Assembly: GCA_030747395.1 (NCBI GenBank)
Contig: JASLKT010000008.1
Coordinates: 1 to 38,668, forward strand
Length of the DNA stretch: 38,668 bases
Origin: Candidatus Thalassarchaeaceae archaeon
GTDB lineage: Archaea; Thermoplasmatota; Poseidoniia; Poseidoniales; Thalassarchaeaceae
Reading direction: 5' to 3'
The notes under the pieces were generated by a model. The model worked only from the letters and a program-made list of their open reading frames with translations. It searched no databases and was not told where the DNA came from. Numbering within the stretch: the stretch's first letter is position 1; each line of letters starts with the position of its first letter. Of the stretch, positions 1 to 7,642 are shown one piece after another. Both the position numbers and the translations under genes were made by a program.

Positions 1-573
1 AGTTTGGATCCAAAACTTGCTCGAACCATGGTCAATCTCGCTTGTCCAGAAGGAGGACAACTCTTAGATCCATTTTGTGGAACAGGCGGCCTCATTATCG
101 AGGGTATTCTTTGCGGTTTCACATGCAGTGGAAGTGATCTCGCTTGGCCAATGGTCGTCGGCACTCGCGAAAATGCTGCATGGGCTCAGCAACGCGGAGG
201 CCAAGGAACTTTTGAGATTCGAAACGGTTCTGCTCTTGAGTTGTCTAATATTTGGGATGGACCCTTTGATGGATTTGCATTCGATCCACCATATGGTCGA
301 AATGCATGGAAATCTGCAGATGGTTTTGAGTTGTTAGAAGGATCTCTCTCCGCTTGCAATTCGGTGGCGAATGAAAAAGCGAATTTGGTGACTCTGATTC
401 CGTGGCCACCTTCAGCAATTTTTGAGCCCATAGATTCAGGGATATCGTTTGGTAAATCATGGCCCGAGATTTCAGAAGCATTTTCGACATCGGGTTGGGA
501 AATCATCGAAACCACACCCATCCGAGTTCATCGAAGTTTGGCAAGGATGCTTATCCACGCAGTGAGGAAGTGA
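1..573 (+). CDS. tRNA (guanine-N2) methyltransferase, Trm-G10 type, 5'-truncated
   Basis: This is the C-terminal catalytic part of a Rossmann-fold RNA methylase; the reading frame is open to the first base, so the N-terminal part (a THUMP domain in complete relatives) lies outside the window. The visible part has the SAM-binding motif LLDPFCGTGG near residues 21-30 and the catalytic motif DPPYGR near 94-99, the D/N-P-P-Y signature of amino-N-methyltransferases. The phrase DPKLARTMVNLA just before the SAM motif is typical of the archaeal Trm-G10 family, which methylates guanosine 10 of tRNA. The stop codon overlaps the 3' end of a convergent tRNA-Arg gene by three bases. Family assignment is fairly sure; the exact modified base is inferred from the family. 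Confidence 0.82.
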   Translation, partial: SLDPKLARTMVNLACPEGGQLLDPFCGTGGLIIEGILCGFTCSGSDLAWPMVVGTRENAAWAQQRGGQGTFEIRNGSALELSNIWDGPFDGFAFDPPYGRNAWKSADGFELLEGSLSACNSVANEKANLVTLIPWPPSAIFEPIDSGISFGKSWPEISEAFSTSGWEIIETTPIRVHRSLARMLIHAVRK

Positions 574-644
574 GCGGTGCAGGATTCGAACCCGCGTCGA
601 CGGGTCCGAAGCCCATCAGGATATCCAGACTACCCTAACCGCCC
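571..644 (-). tRNA. tRNA-Arg (anticodon TCG)
   Basis: Read on the minus strand, 638-644 and 572-578 form a seven-pair acceptor stem (one G-T pair) with discriminator A from position 571. The anticodon stem is ATGGG/CCCGT and its loop CTTCGGA gives anticodon TCG (607-609), reading CGA as Arg. The T arm has the TTCGAAT loop. The D arm is of the GGGTAG...GGATATCC type. CCA is not encoded. The last base pairs and discriminator overlap the stop codon of the convergent methylase gene. Confidence 0.93.
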
Positions 645-662
645 GTTCCGAACCGAGCCGGA

Positions 663-696
663 CCTCCTCCTTCAAATCGTCGGAGCGAAGAGGAGG
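663..696 (+). promoter_or_regulatory. stem that would hide the ribosome binding site of the next gene
   Basis: CCTCCTC at 663-669 is perfectly complementary to GAGGAGG at 690-696, the strong Shine-Dalgarno sequence of the gene that starts at 702. TTC 671-673 and GAA 687-689 extend the stem past a bulged C. In RNA this would occlude the ribosome site. Whether the stem lies in the transcript depends on the unmapped transcription start. Confidence 0.45.
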
Positions 697-701
697 CTTC
701 A

Positions 702-1112
702 ATGGGAACATGGCCGACCTCGCCTTGCCTTGAAAAGGGCTGCAGTTTTTGTTGTCGAAGCACGGAAATGCCACTCTCTTCCAGTGATATATTGCGAATT
801 GCAACTACGACAGGGCAACATCCCAATCACTTCAGTAAAGAAGAAGAGGGCATTCGAATTCTTCTGAACAATCCAACAACAAAGGCCTGTGTTTTTCTGG
901 ACACAGATTCAGAAGACCCGCATGCACCCGGACTTTGCTCTATTTACGAGAATAGGCCGACAGGTTGTCGAACATACCCCTTGATACTCAACACAGATGA
1001 TGAGGCGTTTCTCGACACATTGTGTCCTCATCGTGAGGACTTTCCCGAAGCACCACCCGAATTGTTAGAGATGTTGAGAAATCTCGACTCAGAACTTCAG
1101 GGCCAATCATGA
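702..1112 (+). CDS. YkgJ family cysteine-cluster protein
   Basis: A 136-residue protein of the YkgJ/UPF0153 type, a family thought to bind zinc or an iron-sulfur cluster through spaced cysteines; its cellular role is not settled. Visible family signatures are the first cysteine group at C9, C14, C17 and C18, then C63 in CVFL, then C79 in LCSIYENRP and C89 in GCRTYP. The start ATG at 702 is supported by GAGGAGG five bases upstream. The gene lies just outside the 5' end of tRNA-Arg and its end overlaps the convergent ribD gene by 16 bases. Family assignment is good; no substrate can be named. Confidence 0.85.
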   Translation: MGTWPTSPCLEKGCSFCCRSTEMPLSSSDILRIATTTGQHPNHFSKEEEGIRILLNNPTTKACVFLDTDSEDPHAPGLCSIYENRPTGCRTYPLILNTDDEAFLDTLCPHREDFPEAPPELLEMLRNLDSELQGQS

Positions 1113-2188
1113 GATGGCCATGGTAGATTTGGGCGCGACCAAAGGGCAACAGAATCCCCTCCCCAATTGGTTTGTTCAAGATGAATCAATCCTGAATCAG
1201 TGAGTTTCTTTTCATCGAGGCCACTGTTGGGCCCAATACCCAATGAGATTGGAGATTGAATGATGATGGCCCGATCCACGAGATTTTCGCCAAGGAAATG
1301 TTTCCAAACAATGGGTCCTCCTTCAATCAACAATTCCTGAACACCTCGGTCACCGAGATGATCGAGCAGGGTATTCAAATCAGCCCCACCATCGCCCGCA
1401 GGTAAAGCAACGCCTCTCGAATCCTGTTGAATGTGGACGAGTAAGGTATCTCCTCCATCGGTCAATACCTTTGAATCGAGAGGAATTCTCAGAGTCCTGT
1501 CGAGAACAATTCGTAGAGGTTGAGTACTTTGTTCAAGAGGCACACGCCGAATATTGAGTGTGGGGTCATCACGGATGATTGTGTTTACACCTACTAAAAT
1601 CGCATCACATTGCCGCCTCAATCTGTGAACTGCATCAAGGCTTTCTTCAGAGGTAAAGCGGCCAGGCGAATCACCATCTACAATTCCGTTTACATCCATG
1701 GCTGCCTTGAGTGTAACCAATGGGCGCTTGTATTCACACCAGTGCATGAAAGCCTGCATTTGTGTTTGTGCTGAACTCTCGAGTAACCCTTCACGAACAG
1801 TAATCCCAGCATCCAATAGTATCCGAATCCCTTCGCCACGCACCGTTGGATTTGGGTCTCGAGTCGCAACGACAACTTCCCCCACCCCAGCCCAGAGCAA
1901 GGCTTGCGTACATGGTGGTGTTCTACCAAAGTGATTGCATGGTTCTAGCGTGACGTAAGCCGTGCAACCTTCTGTTGCTGCACTACGTGCTTCCGCATCG
2001 GCAATCGCTGCTTGTTCTGCATGCAAATCACCAAGATGATCATGCCATCCCTCTGCAATAATTTTCCCATCCCGGGTCAAAACACAGCCTACAGGCGGGT
2101 TAGGTGAAACTTGCGCCCGCCCCCTTTCAGCGAGTTCAATCGCCCGCTTCATGCAGGAAACATCAAACTCAGACCACTCTGTGTTCAT
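1097..2188 (-). CDS. ribD: bifunctional riboflavin biosynthesis deaminase/reductase RibD
   Basis: RibD carries out two successive steps of riboflavin synthesis: deamination of the diaminopyrimidine ribosyl phosphate and reduction of its ribosyl side chain. The N-terminal deaminase domain (about residues 8-145) has the zinc site H56-A-E58, PC at 83-84 and C93 in the PPC motif. The C-terminal reductase domain (about 155-360) has VTLKAAMDVNG, GVNTIIRDDPTLN and the glycine motif LLIEGGP. Length 363 matches the bacterial fused enzyme. Many archaea instead have a stand-alone reductase, so the fusion suggests a bacterial origin. The ATG at 2188 gives a normal N terminus. No other riboflavin gene is in the window. 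Confidence 0.95.
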   Translation of the reverse strand: MNTEWSEFDVSCMKRAIELAERGRAQVSPNPPVGCVLTRDGKIIAEGWHDHLGDLHAEQAAIADAEARSAATEGCTAYVTLEPCNHFGRTPPCTQALLWAGVGEVVVATRDPNPTVRGEGIRILLDAGITVREGLLESSAQTQMQAFMHWCEYKRPLVTLKAAMDVNGIVDGDSPGRFTSEESLDAVHRLRRQCDAILVGVNTIIRDDPTLNIRRVPLEQSTQPLRIVLDRTLRIPLDSKVLTDGGDTLLVHIQQDSRGVALPAGDGGADLNTLLDHLGDRGVQELLIEGGPIVWKHFLGENLVDRAIIIQSPISLGIGPNSGLDEKKLTDSGLIHLEQTNWGGDSVALWSRPNLPWPSHDWP

Positions 2189-2212
2189 GTCTGCCGGAGG
2201 GGGGGCAACATA

Positions 2213-2226
2213 CCCATTATTTTCGG
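2213..2226 (-). promoter_or_regulatory. possible TATA element of ribD
   Basis: Within the 100-base divergent gap between ribD and the lipid kinase, the minus strand reads CCGAAAATAATGG about 25-38 bases ahead of the ribD start, a position suited to an archaeal TATA box with a short or absent leader. A-T richness alone is weak support. Confidence 0.25.
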
Positions 2227-2288
2227 TCTCATAATTTCTAGGCTATTGACGGGGAAAACTCTTGATTGAGTGCCACCCTCGCAATGGT

Positions 2289-3320
2289 ATGGTTCGTATT
2301 GCGTGTATTGTCAATCCGGCTGGCAGAGATGGCACCGTTCTGAAGAGATGGCCGAAGATTGCCGAGCAAATCAAAGAGGAAGGATTGGATTGTGAGATTC
2401 ACTGGACAGAGCGAACCGGTCATGCTTCTGAGATCGCCTTCAGCCTTCGAGACCGAGATGATCTCGATCTCGTTGTCGCCGTTGGTGGTGATGGAACGAT
2501 GAACGAAGTTGGTAGTGGATTGCGAGGGTCCTCGATGACCCTCGGAATCATACCCATGGGTAGTGGCAATGACTACGCACGTGCACATGGCATACGCAAC
2601 ACTCAGCAAGCGGTTTCAATCCTCAAGTCTGGTGTTGATCGGCGTGTGGGCGCCATGCGAATCGATGGGGCTCCAGCACCATCTCTACCGCATTACCCCT
2701 CGCCTGCTACAACCGAATGGGATGGCCAAGCCGATGAGGACTGTATGGTACGTCGTTGGGCTTTCCTTGAATCGGATGGCGGCACGACGAGTGATGTCTC
2801 TCGGCGGAAGACTCTCGGCCAAGGAAAGCACATTCGTGGGACGATGAAGTACACCTATCTTGGAATCAAGAGTATCTTTGGCTGGAAGAAACAAGATGGT
2901 TGGCTCAAAGTGGACGATACTGAATTTGGTCGTACAGACATGAGCGGATTGTTTACCACAATTATGACCCAGACTTTTGGTGGTGGTTATCGCATCGCCC
3001 CGGGTATGTGCGTTACACAGGATTCAATGTCCATAATTTTGGCTACAGGTCTTTCAAAATCACAGATGTTACGAATCATGGGCCCTCTCAAAAAGGGCAC
3101 ACATGTTGGCAAGTGGGGCATCACCCTCAATTCTGGAAAGAGACTTGAATTGCGCAATATCGACGAAAATAATCAACCTAGTAATCAACCTCATGATCCG
3201 CCAATGTGGGTTCAAGTTGATGGGGAACCATGTTTGATGACGCCCGCAATCATACAGTATGTATCTGATCAATTGACCGTCCGTGGCGGGCAAACGATTC
3301 CGAATGATTCGTCAGAATGA
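2289..3320 (+). CDS. diacylglycerol kinase family lipid kinase
   Basis: A 343-residue protein of the DAGK catalytic / YegS-like family, which phosphorylates lipid hydroxyl groups with ATP. The N terminus MVRIACIVNPAG has the family's I-x-NP phosphate-binding start; GGDGTMNEV lies near residues 66-74 and PMGSGNDYAR near 90-99, both nucleotide-binding motifs. Between about 120 and 190 there is an acidic insert not typical of the shortest relatives. The ATG at 2289 was chosen over the upstream TTG at 2262 because homologues start directly before the first beta strand. The end overlaps the convergent lipoprotein gene by nine bases. In an archaeon the lipid is likely an ether lipid or polyprenol; this is inference. 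Confidence 0.88.
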   Translation: MVRIACIVNPAGRDGTVLKRWPKIAEQIKEEGLDCEIHWTERTGHASEIAFSLRDRDDLDLVVAVGGDGTMNEVGSGLRGSSMTLGIIPMGSGNDYARAHGIRNTQQAVSILKSGVDRRVGAMRIDGAPAPSLPHYPSPATTEWDGQADEDCMVRRWAFLESDGGTTSDVSRRKTLGQGKHIRGTMKYTYLGIKSIFGWKKQDGWLKVDDTEFGRTDMSGLFTTIMTQTFGGGYRIAPGMCVTQDSMSIILATGLSKSQMLRIMGPLKKGTHVGKWGITLNSGKRLELRNIDENNQPSNQPHDPPMWVQVDGEPCLMTPAIIQYVSDQLTVRGGQTIPNDSSE

Positions 3321-4736
3321 GAAATCGCTGAAATCCCCATCATCGTTGACTTCAGAATCGTTCCTTCTGACCGGTGTTTCTTCTTCCTCTTCGACAGGTT
3401 CAGGTTCGGCAGATTTTGTTTTGCGAGTTTTTCTGGTCGGTTTTGATTTGGGCTCGGGTTCAGGTTTCGGTGAAGAGGACAATCTCGAGGTGTGCGGTGT
3501 TGTGGCCACGTTCTTTCGGCCAACCGTAGATCGCTTGCCACTACCTCTAGCATTTCCAATGATGTTTCGCAGGCCCTTATCCTTCAGCTCTTGCTCAAAC
3601 GCATGTTCTTCTTGCATATCCGAGATCATTTCTTCCATCGCCTCGGCTTCATCAGTGGATGTCACCGAACTGCCCGCGACAAAGTGTCCCGTATTGGTAC
3701 CTGGGGAATCCTCTGCAAGGGCCGCTCCAATGTCGAACATGGGGGCATCAGCCGATTTTTTAGTAGGCTTTCCTGAATATTCGGATTCTTTGGATTTGGT
3801 GGACGCGGCCATTCTCGCTTCATGTCGTGCGGCTTCGTGTCGCGCAGATTTACCAGCTCTCATCTGTTGCTCCGATAGCATTGCCTGGGCTTGGGTATCA
3901 GCACCGAGAATAATCTGATTCCGCGAGAAAATGTAGAGTGCTCCCGATGCCACGATTGAGATGAGCAGCATGGTTGTATACAGTCCACGGCCAAAGAACG
4001 GGATGTCTCCTCCAATGTAGGCTTCGTTAGAATTGACAACTCTTTCATCACCATAGTTCATCGATGTGACGACAAAATGCCCAGCCCAACCATTGTTGGA
4101 GACTCGAATATTGCAATCAACTGTTGAATCACGTGGAGTTGAATCTCCTTGTCGAAGGTAACCATTCAGCCTAACTGCTTGATTGGTATCCATCTGTATT
4201 GCAGCATCAAACACATTTTCGTTTGCTGGGATGATGGCTAGTAGAATCCACCCTTGGTGCGGGAAATCTCTTGCTTTGCCACTACCAAGTGTCCCATCGA
4301 CCATGGGGATTCCTTCAGCAGTAGTGGGTGATGCCCAATCTTCAGGTTTGACAATGCTAACAAAAATTGACCCGGGCTCAACCTCTCCAGCATCATCATA
4401 TGGCATTTGTTTTACCATCCATGAAGTGATAGCGGGCGTTTGTACTTGTGGCTGATCAAAGACTTTTGTCTGAACCAACCATCCAGTTACAGTGAATGTT
4501 GAATTTTCACATCCATCTAAATCATATGATTCTCCATCGATTTGTCTAGAGGATGTATCGGACAATTTGTTTGTGACTGAAATAGAATGTGTGGTAATGC
4601 TTGTGCTACCATCTGAGTCAAAACTGGTGCTATATTCCCCATTTGAGGAACCCCATGTGACATTCGGCCCTCCAATACAGCCCGAAAATGAGGGCATCAG
4701 GAAGAGAAAAACGAGGAGCGGAACGAGGCGTCGCAC
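3312..4736 (-). CDS. lipoprotein with one transmembrane segment and a charged cytoplasmic tail, unknown function
   Basis: I do not recognise the family. Starting from GTG at 4736 the protein has 474 residues and begins MRRLVPLLVF, a signal peptide ending in a lipobox FSGC with the lipid-bearing cysteine at residue 20. A beta-rich, probably extracellular part follows to about 250, then a transmembrane helix at about 252-272. The tail has an Ala/Arg/Glu-rich, probably coiled-coil stretch (about 280-320) and ends in a Pro/Lys/Glu-rich low-complexity region and an acidic tip. The upstream GTG at 4775 was rejected because it would put 13 residues ahead of the signal peptide and lies in the hairpin at 4771-4787. 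It follows the Sco-like gene on the same strand. Confidence 0.8.
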   Translation of the reverse strand: MRRLVPLLVFLFLMPSFSGCIGGPNVTWGSSNGEYSTSFDSDGSTSITTHSISVTNKLSDTSSRQIDGESYDLDGCENSTFTVTGWLVQTKVFDQPQVQTPAITSWMVKQMPYDDAGEVEPGSIFVSIVKPEDWASPTTAEGIPMVDGTLGSGKARDFPHQGWILLAIIPANENVFDAAIQMDTNQAVRLNGYLRQGDSTPRDSTVDCNIRVSNNGWAGHFVVTSMNYGDERVVNSNEAYIGGDIPFFGRGLYTTMLLISIVASGALYIFSRNQIILGADTQAQAMLSEQQMRAGKSARHEAARHEARMAASTKSKESEYSGKPTKKSADAPMFDIGAALAEDSPGTNTGHFVAGSSVTSTDEAEAMEEMISDMQEEHAFEQELKDKGLRNIIGNARGSGKRSTVGRKNVATTPHTSRLSSSPKPEPEPKSKPTRKTRKTKSAEPEPVEEEEETPVRRNDSEVNDDGDFSDFSF

Positions 4737-4770
4737 GCATCGCTGAGGGCGCTCCCCATTGAAGACTGTT

Positions 4771-4787
4771 CGCACCCGTAGGGTGCG
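4771..4787 (-). terminator. perfect seven-pair hairpin with GTA/TAC loop
   Basis: CGCACCC and GGGTGCG flank a three-base loop. It lies eight bases past the stop of the Sco-like gene and 35 bases before the next start on the same strand, so it is placed to end or process the Sco transcript. No T tract follows on the minus strand, so a classical intrinsic terminator is not assured. Confidence 0.45.
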
Positions 4788-4795
4788 TTTTCAAC

Positions 4796-5902
4796 TCAAT
4801 GATTGTGTCCACTGTGTCCGTCGTCTGCTTCATTGACCCCAGTATCATGGTGCAGGAGTTGTGTTAGATCTTCCATGAAATATTCAGTTGACCAGTCTGA
4901 ACCGGTGTAGACAAGCCGTTTCATTCCATTTTTGTCAATAATGTAAGTCACCGTATTGTGGCCCACTTCGTACATTTCTTCTTCCTCCATGTCCGCCCCA
5001 TCATGGTCGTGAGAATCACCATCTTCACTCATATCCATGCCACTTCCTGGCGCAGGAAGCAATGAGAGATTTGCATTGGAGGCAGCCCAAGCAACATGAT
5101 CCGTGTCTTGCATAATCATCACTTCATCGACGCCAACTTGACTCTCTTCCCAAGCCATAGTCGTGGCATTCCAAATGTGCAATGCCCAATACCATGACCA
5201 ATCACTGGGTGCATCAATACCGTTGATGCCATGTATCTGGTTTCCATACTGCTCGTGAACGGATGAATTCAGAGAGATGTTGTTCATCATCAGCGTACTC
5301 TTTGTGAGATTCCACCCTGTGGCATTCTCTTCAGGTAACATATCGTGGTGACCATCGAGCAATGCAGTGCTATTGTCAGGGTAGAGTACAGCGACTTGAT
5401 GAGACATATTCGAATGTTGGTTGTGATCGGAGTGATCAGAATTGATATGCGACGTATCGACAAACAAATTGTAGTTGGACCATACATGTGAAAGTTCACT
5501 GTGGTTTTCACTGGTAAGGTGAGTCCAATCATATCCGCGTTGAGTGGTCCACTCTAGCAAATGCTCTGGAGTATCTCGCGCAGGGTCGATGGTCATTGAA
5601 AGGATGACCAAATCATCTTCATCTGACATTCCTCCATTGACATAATGCAGATTTGCTTCAATTGCTAAACACACATCTGGGCACGCGGTGTATGTAAAGG
5701 CCAAAACCACGACTTTACCTTCGTAGTCGGATAGAGAAACAGCCAGTCCATTCTGGTCTGTTAAGGTAAAGTCAGGTGCAGGTGATGCTGGATCGTATTC
5801 CAGTCCATGAAATTCATATTCTTCATTTTCACTACCACCAATACATCCAGAAAGTGCTGTGATTAGTAGAATCATCACCATCAAGAAGGACCGACTTCGC
5901 AT
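4796..5902 (-). CDS. Sco1/SenC-like copper chaperone lipoprotein with a large inserted domain
   Basis: A 368-residue exported lipoprotein: signal peptide, lipobox LSGC with Cys20, then a thioredoxin-like domain with APDFTLTDQNG and the copper-binding CPDVC motif at 74-78. The third copper ligand of Sco proteins fits H315 in GHNTVTYIIDKNG. Sco proteins load copper into the CuA site of cytochrome oxidase subunit II, and the oxidase operon lies directly upstream. Sco proteins are usually about 200 residues; here about 160 residues (150-310) are inserted before the final strand. The insert is His/Asn-rich and has a segment near 215-277 that resembles a DUF4430-like fold. The tail is also His-rich. 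ATG 5902 is preferred to the earlier ATG at 5932 because it starts the signal peptide. Confidence 0.85.
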   Translation of the reverse strand: MRSRSFLMVMILLITALSGCIGGSENEEYEFHGLEYDPASPAPDFTLTDQNGLAVSLSDYEGKVVVLAFTYTACPDVCLAIEANLHYVNGGMSDEDDLVILSMTIDPARDTPEHLLEWTTQRGYDWTHLTSENHSELSHVWSNYNLFVDTSHINSDHSDHNQHSNMSHQVAVLYPDNSTALLDGHHDMLPEENATGWNLTKSTLMMNNISLNSSVHEQYGNQIHGINGIDAPSDWSWYWALHIWNATTMAWEESQVGVDEVMIMQDTDHVAWAASNANLSLLPAPGSGMDMSEDGDSHDHDGADMEEEEMYEVGHNTVTYIIDKNGMKRLVYTGSDWSTEYFMEDLTQLLHHDTGVNEADDGHSGHNH

Positions 5903-5918
5903 GATTTGATACCGTTGG

Positions 5919-5932
5919 ATATGGTATATCAC
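5919..5932 (-). promoter_or_regulatory. TATA-like promoter element of the Sco-like gene
   Basis: The minus strand reads GATATACCATATCC, centred about 24 bases before ATG 5902. This fits an archaeal TATA box for a leaderless transcript and separates the gene from the upstream tRNA-Ser. Confidence 0.4.
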
Positions 5933-5962
5933 ATTGATGCCGTACTAATTCGGTAGAGTTGG

Positions 5963-6044
5963 CGCGGACGGAGAGATTTGAACTCCCGCGGCGAATACCA
6001 CCGGATTTCAAATCCGGCGCGATACCAGGCTATGCGACGTCCGC
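5963..6044 (-). tRNA. tRNA-Ser (anticodon TGA)
   Basis: On the minus strand GCGGACG (6038-6044) pairs with CGTCCGC (5964-5970), discriminator G from 5963. The anticodon arm CCGGA-TTTGAAA-TCCGG gives anticodon TGA (reads UCA). A long variable arm follows, as expected for serine, then a T arm with the TTCAAAT loop. CCA is not encoded. It lies between the oxidase operon and the Sco-like gene on the same strand. Confidence 0.95.
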
Positions 6045-6053
6045 TGTGTGTGG

Positions 6054-6071
6054 GCCGAGACACTGCTCGGC
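6054..6071 (-). terminator. hairpin behind the cytochrome oxidase operon
   Basis: GCCGAG and CTCGGC form a six-pair stem with a six-base loop, 18 bases after the stop of the last oxidase gene and just before tRNA-Ser. It may end the operon transcript or mark a processing point for the tRNA. Confidence 0.35.
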
Positions 6072-6089
6072 TAAGTGTTTCACGCAACA

Positions 6090-6455
6090 TCAGGTGTAGA
6101 ATCCGGGCCGACACCATGCCGGCAGGGTATCTGCAGCATCAGGGTGAGTCAAACCGATGAATAACACCATGACGACGATGAAGAAGACTGGGAACAGCGC
6201 AGTAGCAGTCAGAACCCGACTATCCTCATCACCTTGCAGATGCATGAAAATAGCTGCAATTCCAACTCCCTTGACAATTCCAACGGCGACCAAGATGAAG
6301 ACAACAGTACTCATGCTGACCGTGCCTTTCATTGAGAATGTGAGTGCAACAGCAACGACTTCAATCGCTGTAAAAATCATCAGTACCCAGAAGTTGAAAC
6401 TGTAACGATCGAATCCGAAGATTGTGTGGTGTCCATCATGTCCATGTTCGCTCAT
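6090..6455 (-). CDS. cytochrome c oxidase subunit IV-like protein
   Basis: A 121-residue membrane protein with three predicted helices (about residues 20-40, 49-70 and 85-103), the pattern of prokaryotic cytochrome oxidase subunit IV, a small assembly/stability subunit of heme-copper oxidases. The second helix carries the family-like stretch VGIVKGVGIAAIFMHL. It is the last gene of the oxidase operon, 14 bases after coxC, with GGAGG nine bases upstream of the ATG. The N terminus has a short His cluster. Assignment rests on size, topology, the FMHL motif and context. Confidence 0.85.
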   Translation of the reverse strand: MSEHGHDGHHTIFGFDRYSFNFWVLMIFTAIEVVAVALTFSMKGTVSMSTVVFILVAVGIVKGVGIAAIFMHLQGDEDSRVLTATALFPVFFIVVMVLFIGLTHPDAADTLPAWCRPGFYT

Positions 6456-6469
6456 TTTTCATGCCTCCG

Positions 6470-7642
6470 TTAATACAGGTAGAATGCGGGGAAGACCAAC
6501 ACCCAAACCAAGTCCACAAAGTGCCAATAGAGGCCGAAATATTCGATACTGACAGCATTCTGGGGTGTATATCCACCACGGAACGCCTTCAAAACCATGT
6601 AGGCCAATGCAACCATTCCACCGAATACGTGAACACCGTGTGTACCTGTGGTCACATAGAATGTAGAAGCCGCCATTCGTATATCGAAAATAGCATCCTG
6701 TCCTGGTTCACAAGCTCCATGATGATCTGCACCTCCGTGATGATCCCAAGAATGACAATACGTGTACGCTGACTCATGTATCGTGAAATGATCAGCACTC
6801 AATGATGGGGCGTGGAAGTAATACCAATCGCCTTCATGTCCAATCTCAAATCCAACGAACCACTCAATCAACTTGAATGTCAAGAAAAGAGATGCTAGGA
6901 AGAGAGTGATTGAGAGGTACTTCCCGACCTTGCTGTTGCGCTCAGCATCACTGAGGCTTGCATCCTTTGCCGTCTTCAATGCAAGTACGATTGTGTATGA
7001 CGAAATAATCAGCGCGAAGGTGTTGATTGCACCCGGAATGAGAGTGTCTGGCATAAAGCCCAGAGCAGCATTCGCATGCTCTTGATGGTAACCACCTTCT
7101 GCGATGAAGTAGGATGCAGGGAGCCAGCATTGTTGTCCGGCTTCTAGCACAATAGTCGAGCCAGGTTCAATACTGCTCTGGAAGAGATCCTCACAGTTGT
7201 CAAAGCCAGTTCTGTATCGAATGTAGGTGCTGAAGAGACTGCTGAATACCATCATCTCAGACATGAGGAACATCCAAACTGCGACTTTGCGAATTTGGAT
7301 ATTACGGAAAGGTGCACCCACTGCCATTGCTTCATAGGAACCACTGTGGCTCCAATCCTGTCGCCAAAACACAGTGAGCCCAGCAGTGAAGATGGCCAAT
7401 CCCGCAATCAGTAGGCCAATTTGCGATGAGTGAATCGCATATGTCCAGATATTGGCATCAGTGTCCCATGTTTGTGTGAATACTTTGGTAAAGCCGAGCA
7501 GGAAGATACTCGCACCAAAGGCAAGCATAATTGGGGCCCACGAATTGTGAGGTGCACCACCATGCCCGTGGTCCCAATCGTGAGGGCCCCAATGGCTGTG
7601 CTGGTGATCATGGTGATGGTCATCGTGTCCGCCGTAACTCAT
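6470..7642 (-). CDS. coxC: cytochrome c oxidase subunit III
   Basis: Subunit III of the aerobic heme-copper oxidase, a multi-helix protein that stabilises the catalytic subunit. Family features are the helix SEMMVFSSLFSTYIRYR (around 128-144), EWFVGFEIG, and the C-terminal TTGTHGVHVFGGM and HFVDLVWVLVFPAFYLY. At 390 residues it is longer than the usual 200-280. The extra length comes from a His-rich N terminus (about residues 6-32) and two extracytoplasmic loops containing Cys and His (about 150-190 and 265-315). The start ATG overlaps the coxA stop as ATGA, and GAGGTGA lies upstream within coxA, indicating translational coupling. Confidence 0.95.
   Translation of the reverse strand: MSYGGHDDHHHDHQHSHWGPHDWDHGHGGAPHNSWAPIMLAFGASIFLLGFTKVFTQTWDTDANIWTYAIHSSQIGLLIAGLAIFTAGLTVFWRQDWSHSGSYEAMAVGAPFRNIQIRKVAVWMFLMSEMMVFSSLFSTYIRYRTGFDNCEDLFQSSIEPGSTIVLEAGQQCWLPASYFIAEGGYHQEHANAALGFMPDTLIPGAINTFALIISSYTIVLALKTAKDASLSDAERNSKVGKYLSITLFLASLFLTFKLIEWFVGFEIGHEGDWYYFHAPSLSADHFTIHESAYTYCHSWDHHGGADHHGACEPGQDAIFDIRMAASTFYVTTGTHGVHVFGGMVALAYMVLKAFRGGYTPQNAVSIEYFGLYWHFVDLVWVLVFPAFYLY

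Noticed and set aside
3283-3918. 211-codon plus-strand frame opposite the lipoprotein gene
   Set aside because: It is Ser/Ala-rich and mirrors the charged tail of the minus-strand gene, which has a signal peptide and lipobox.
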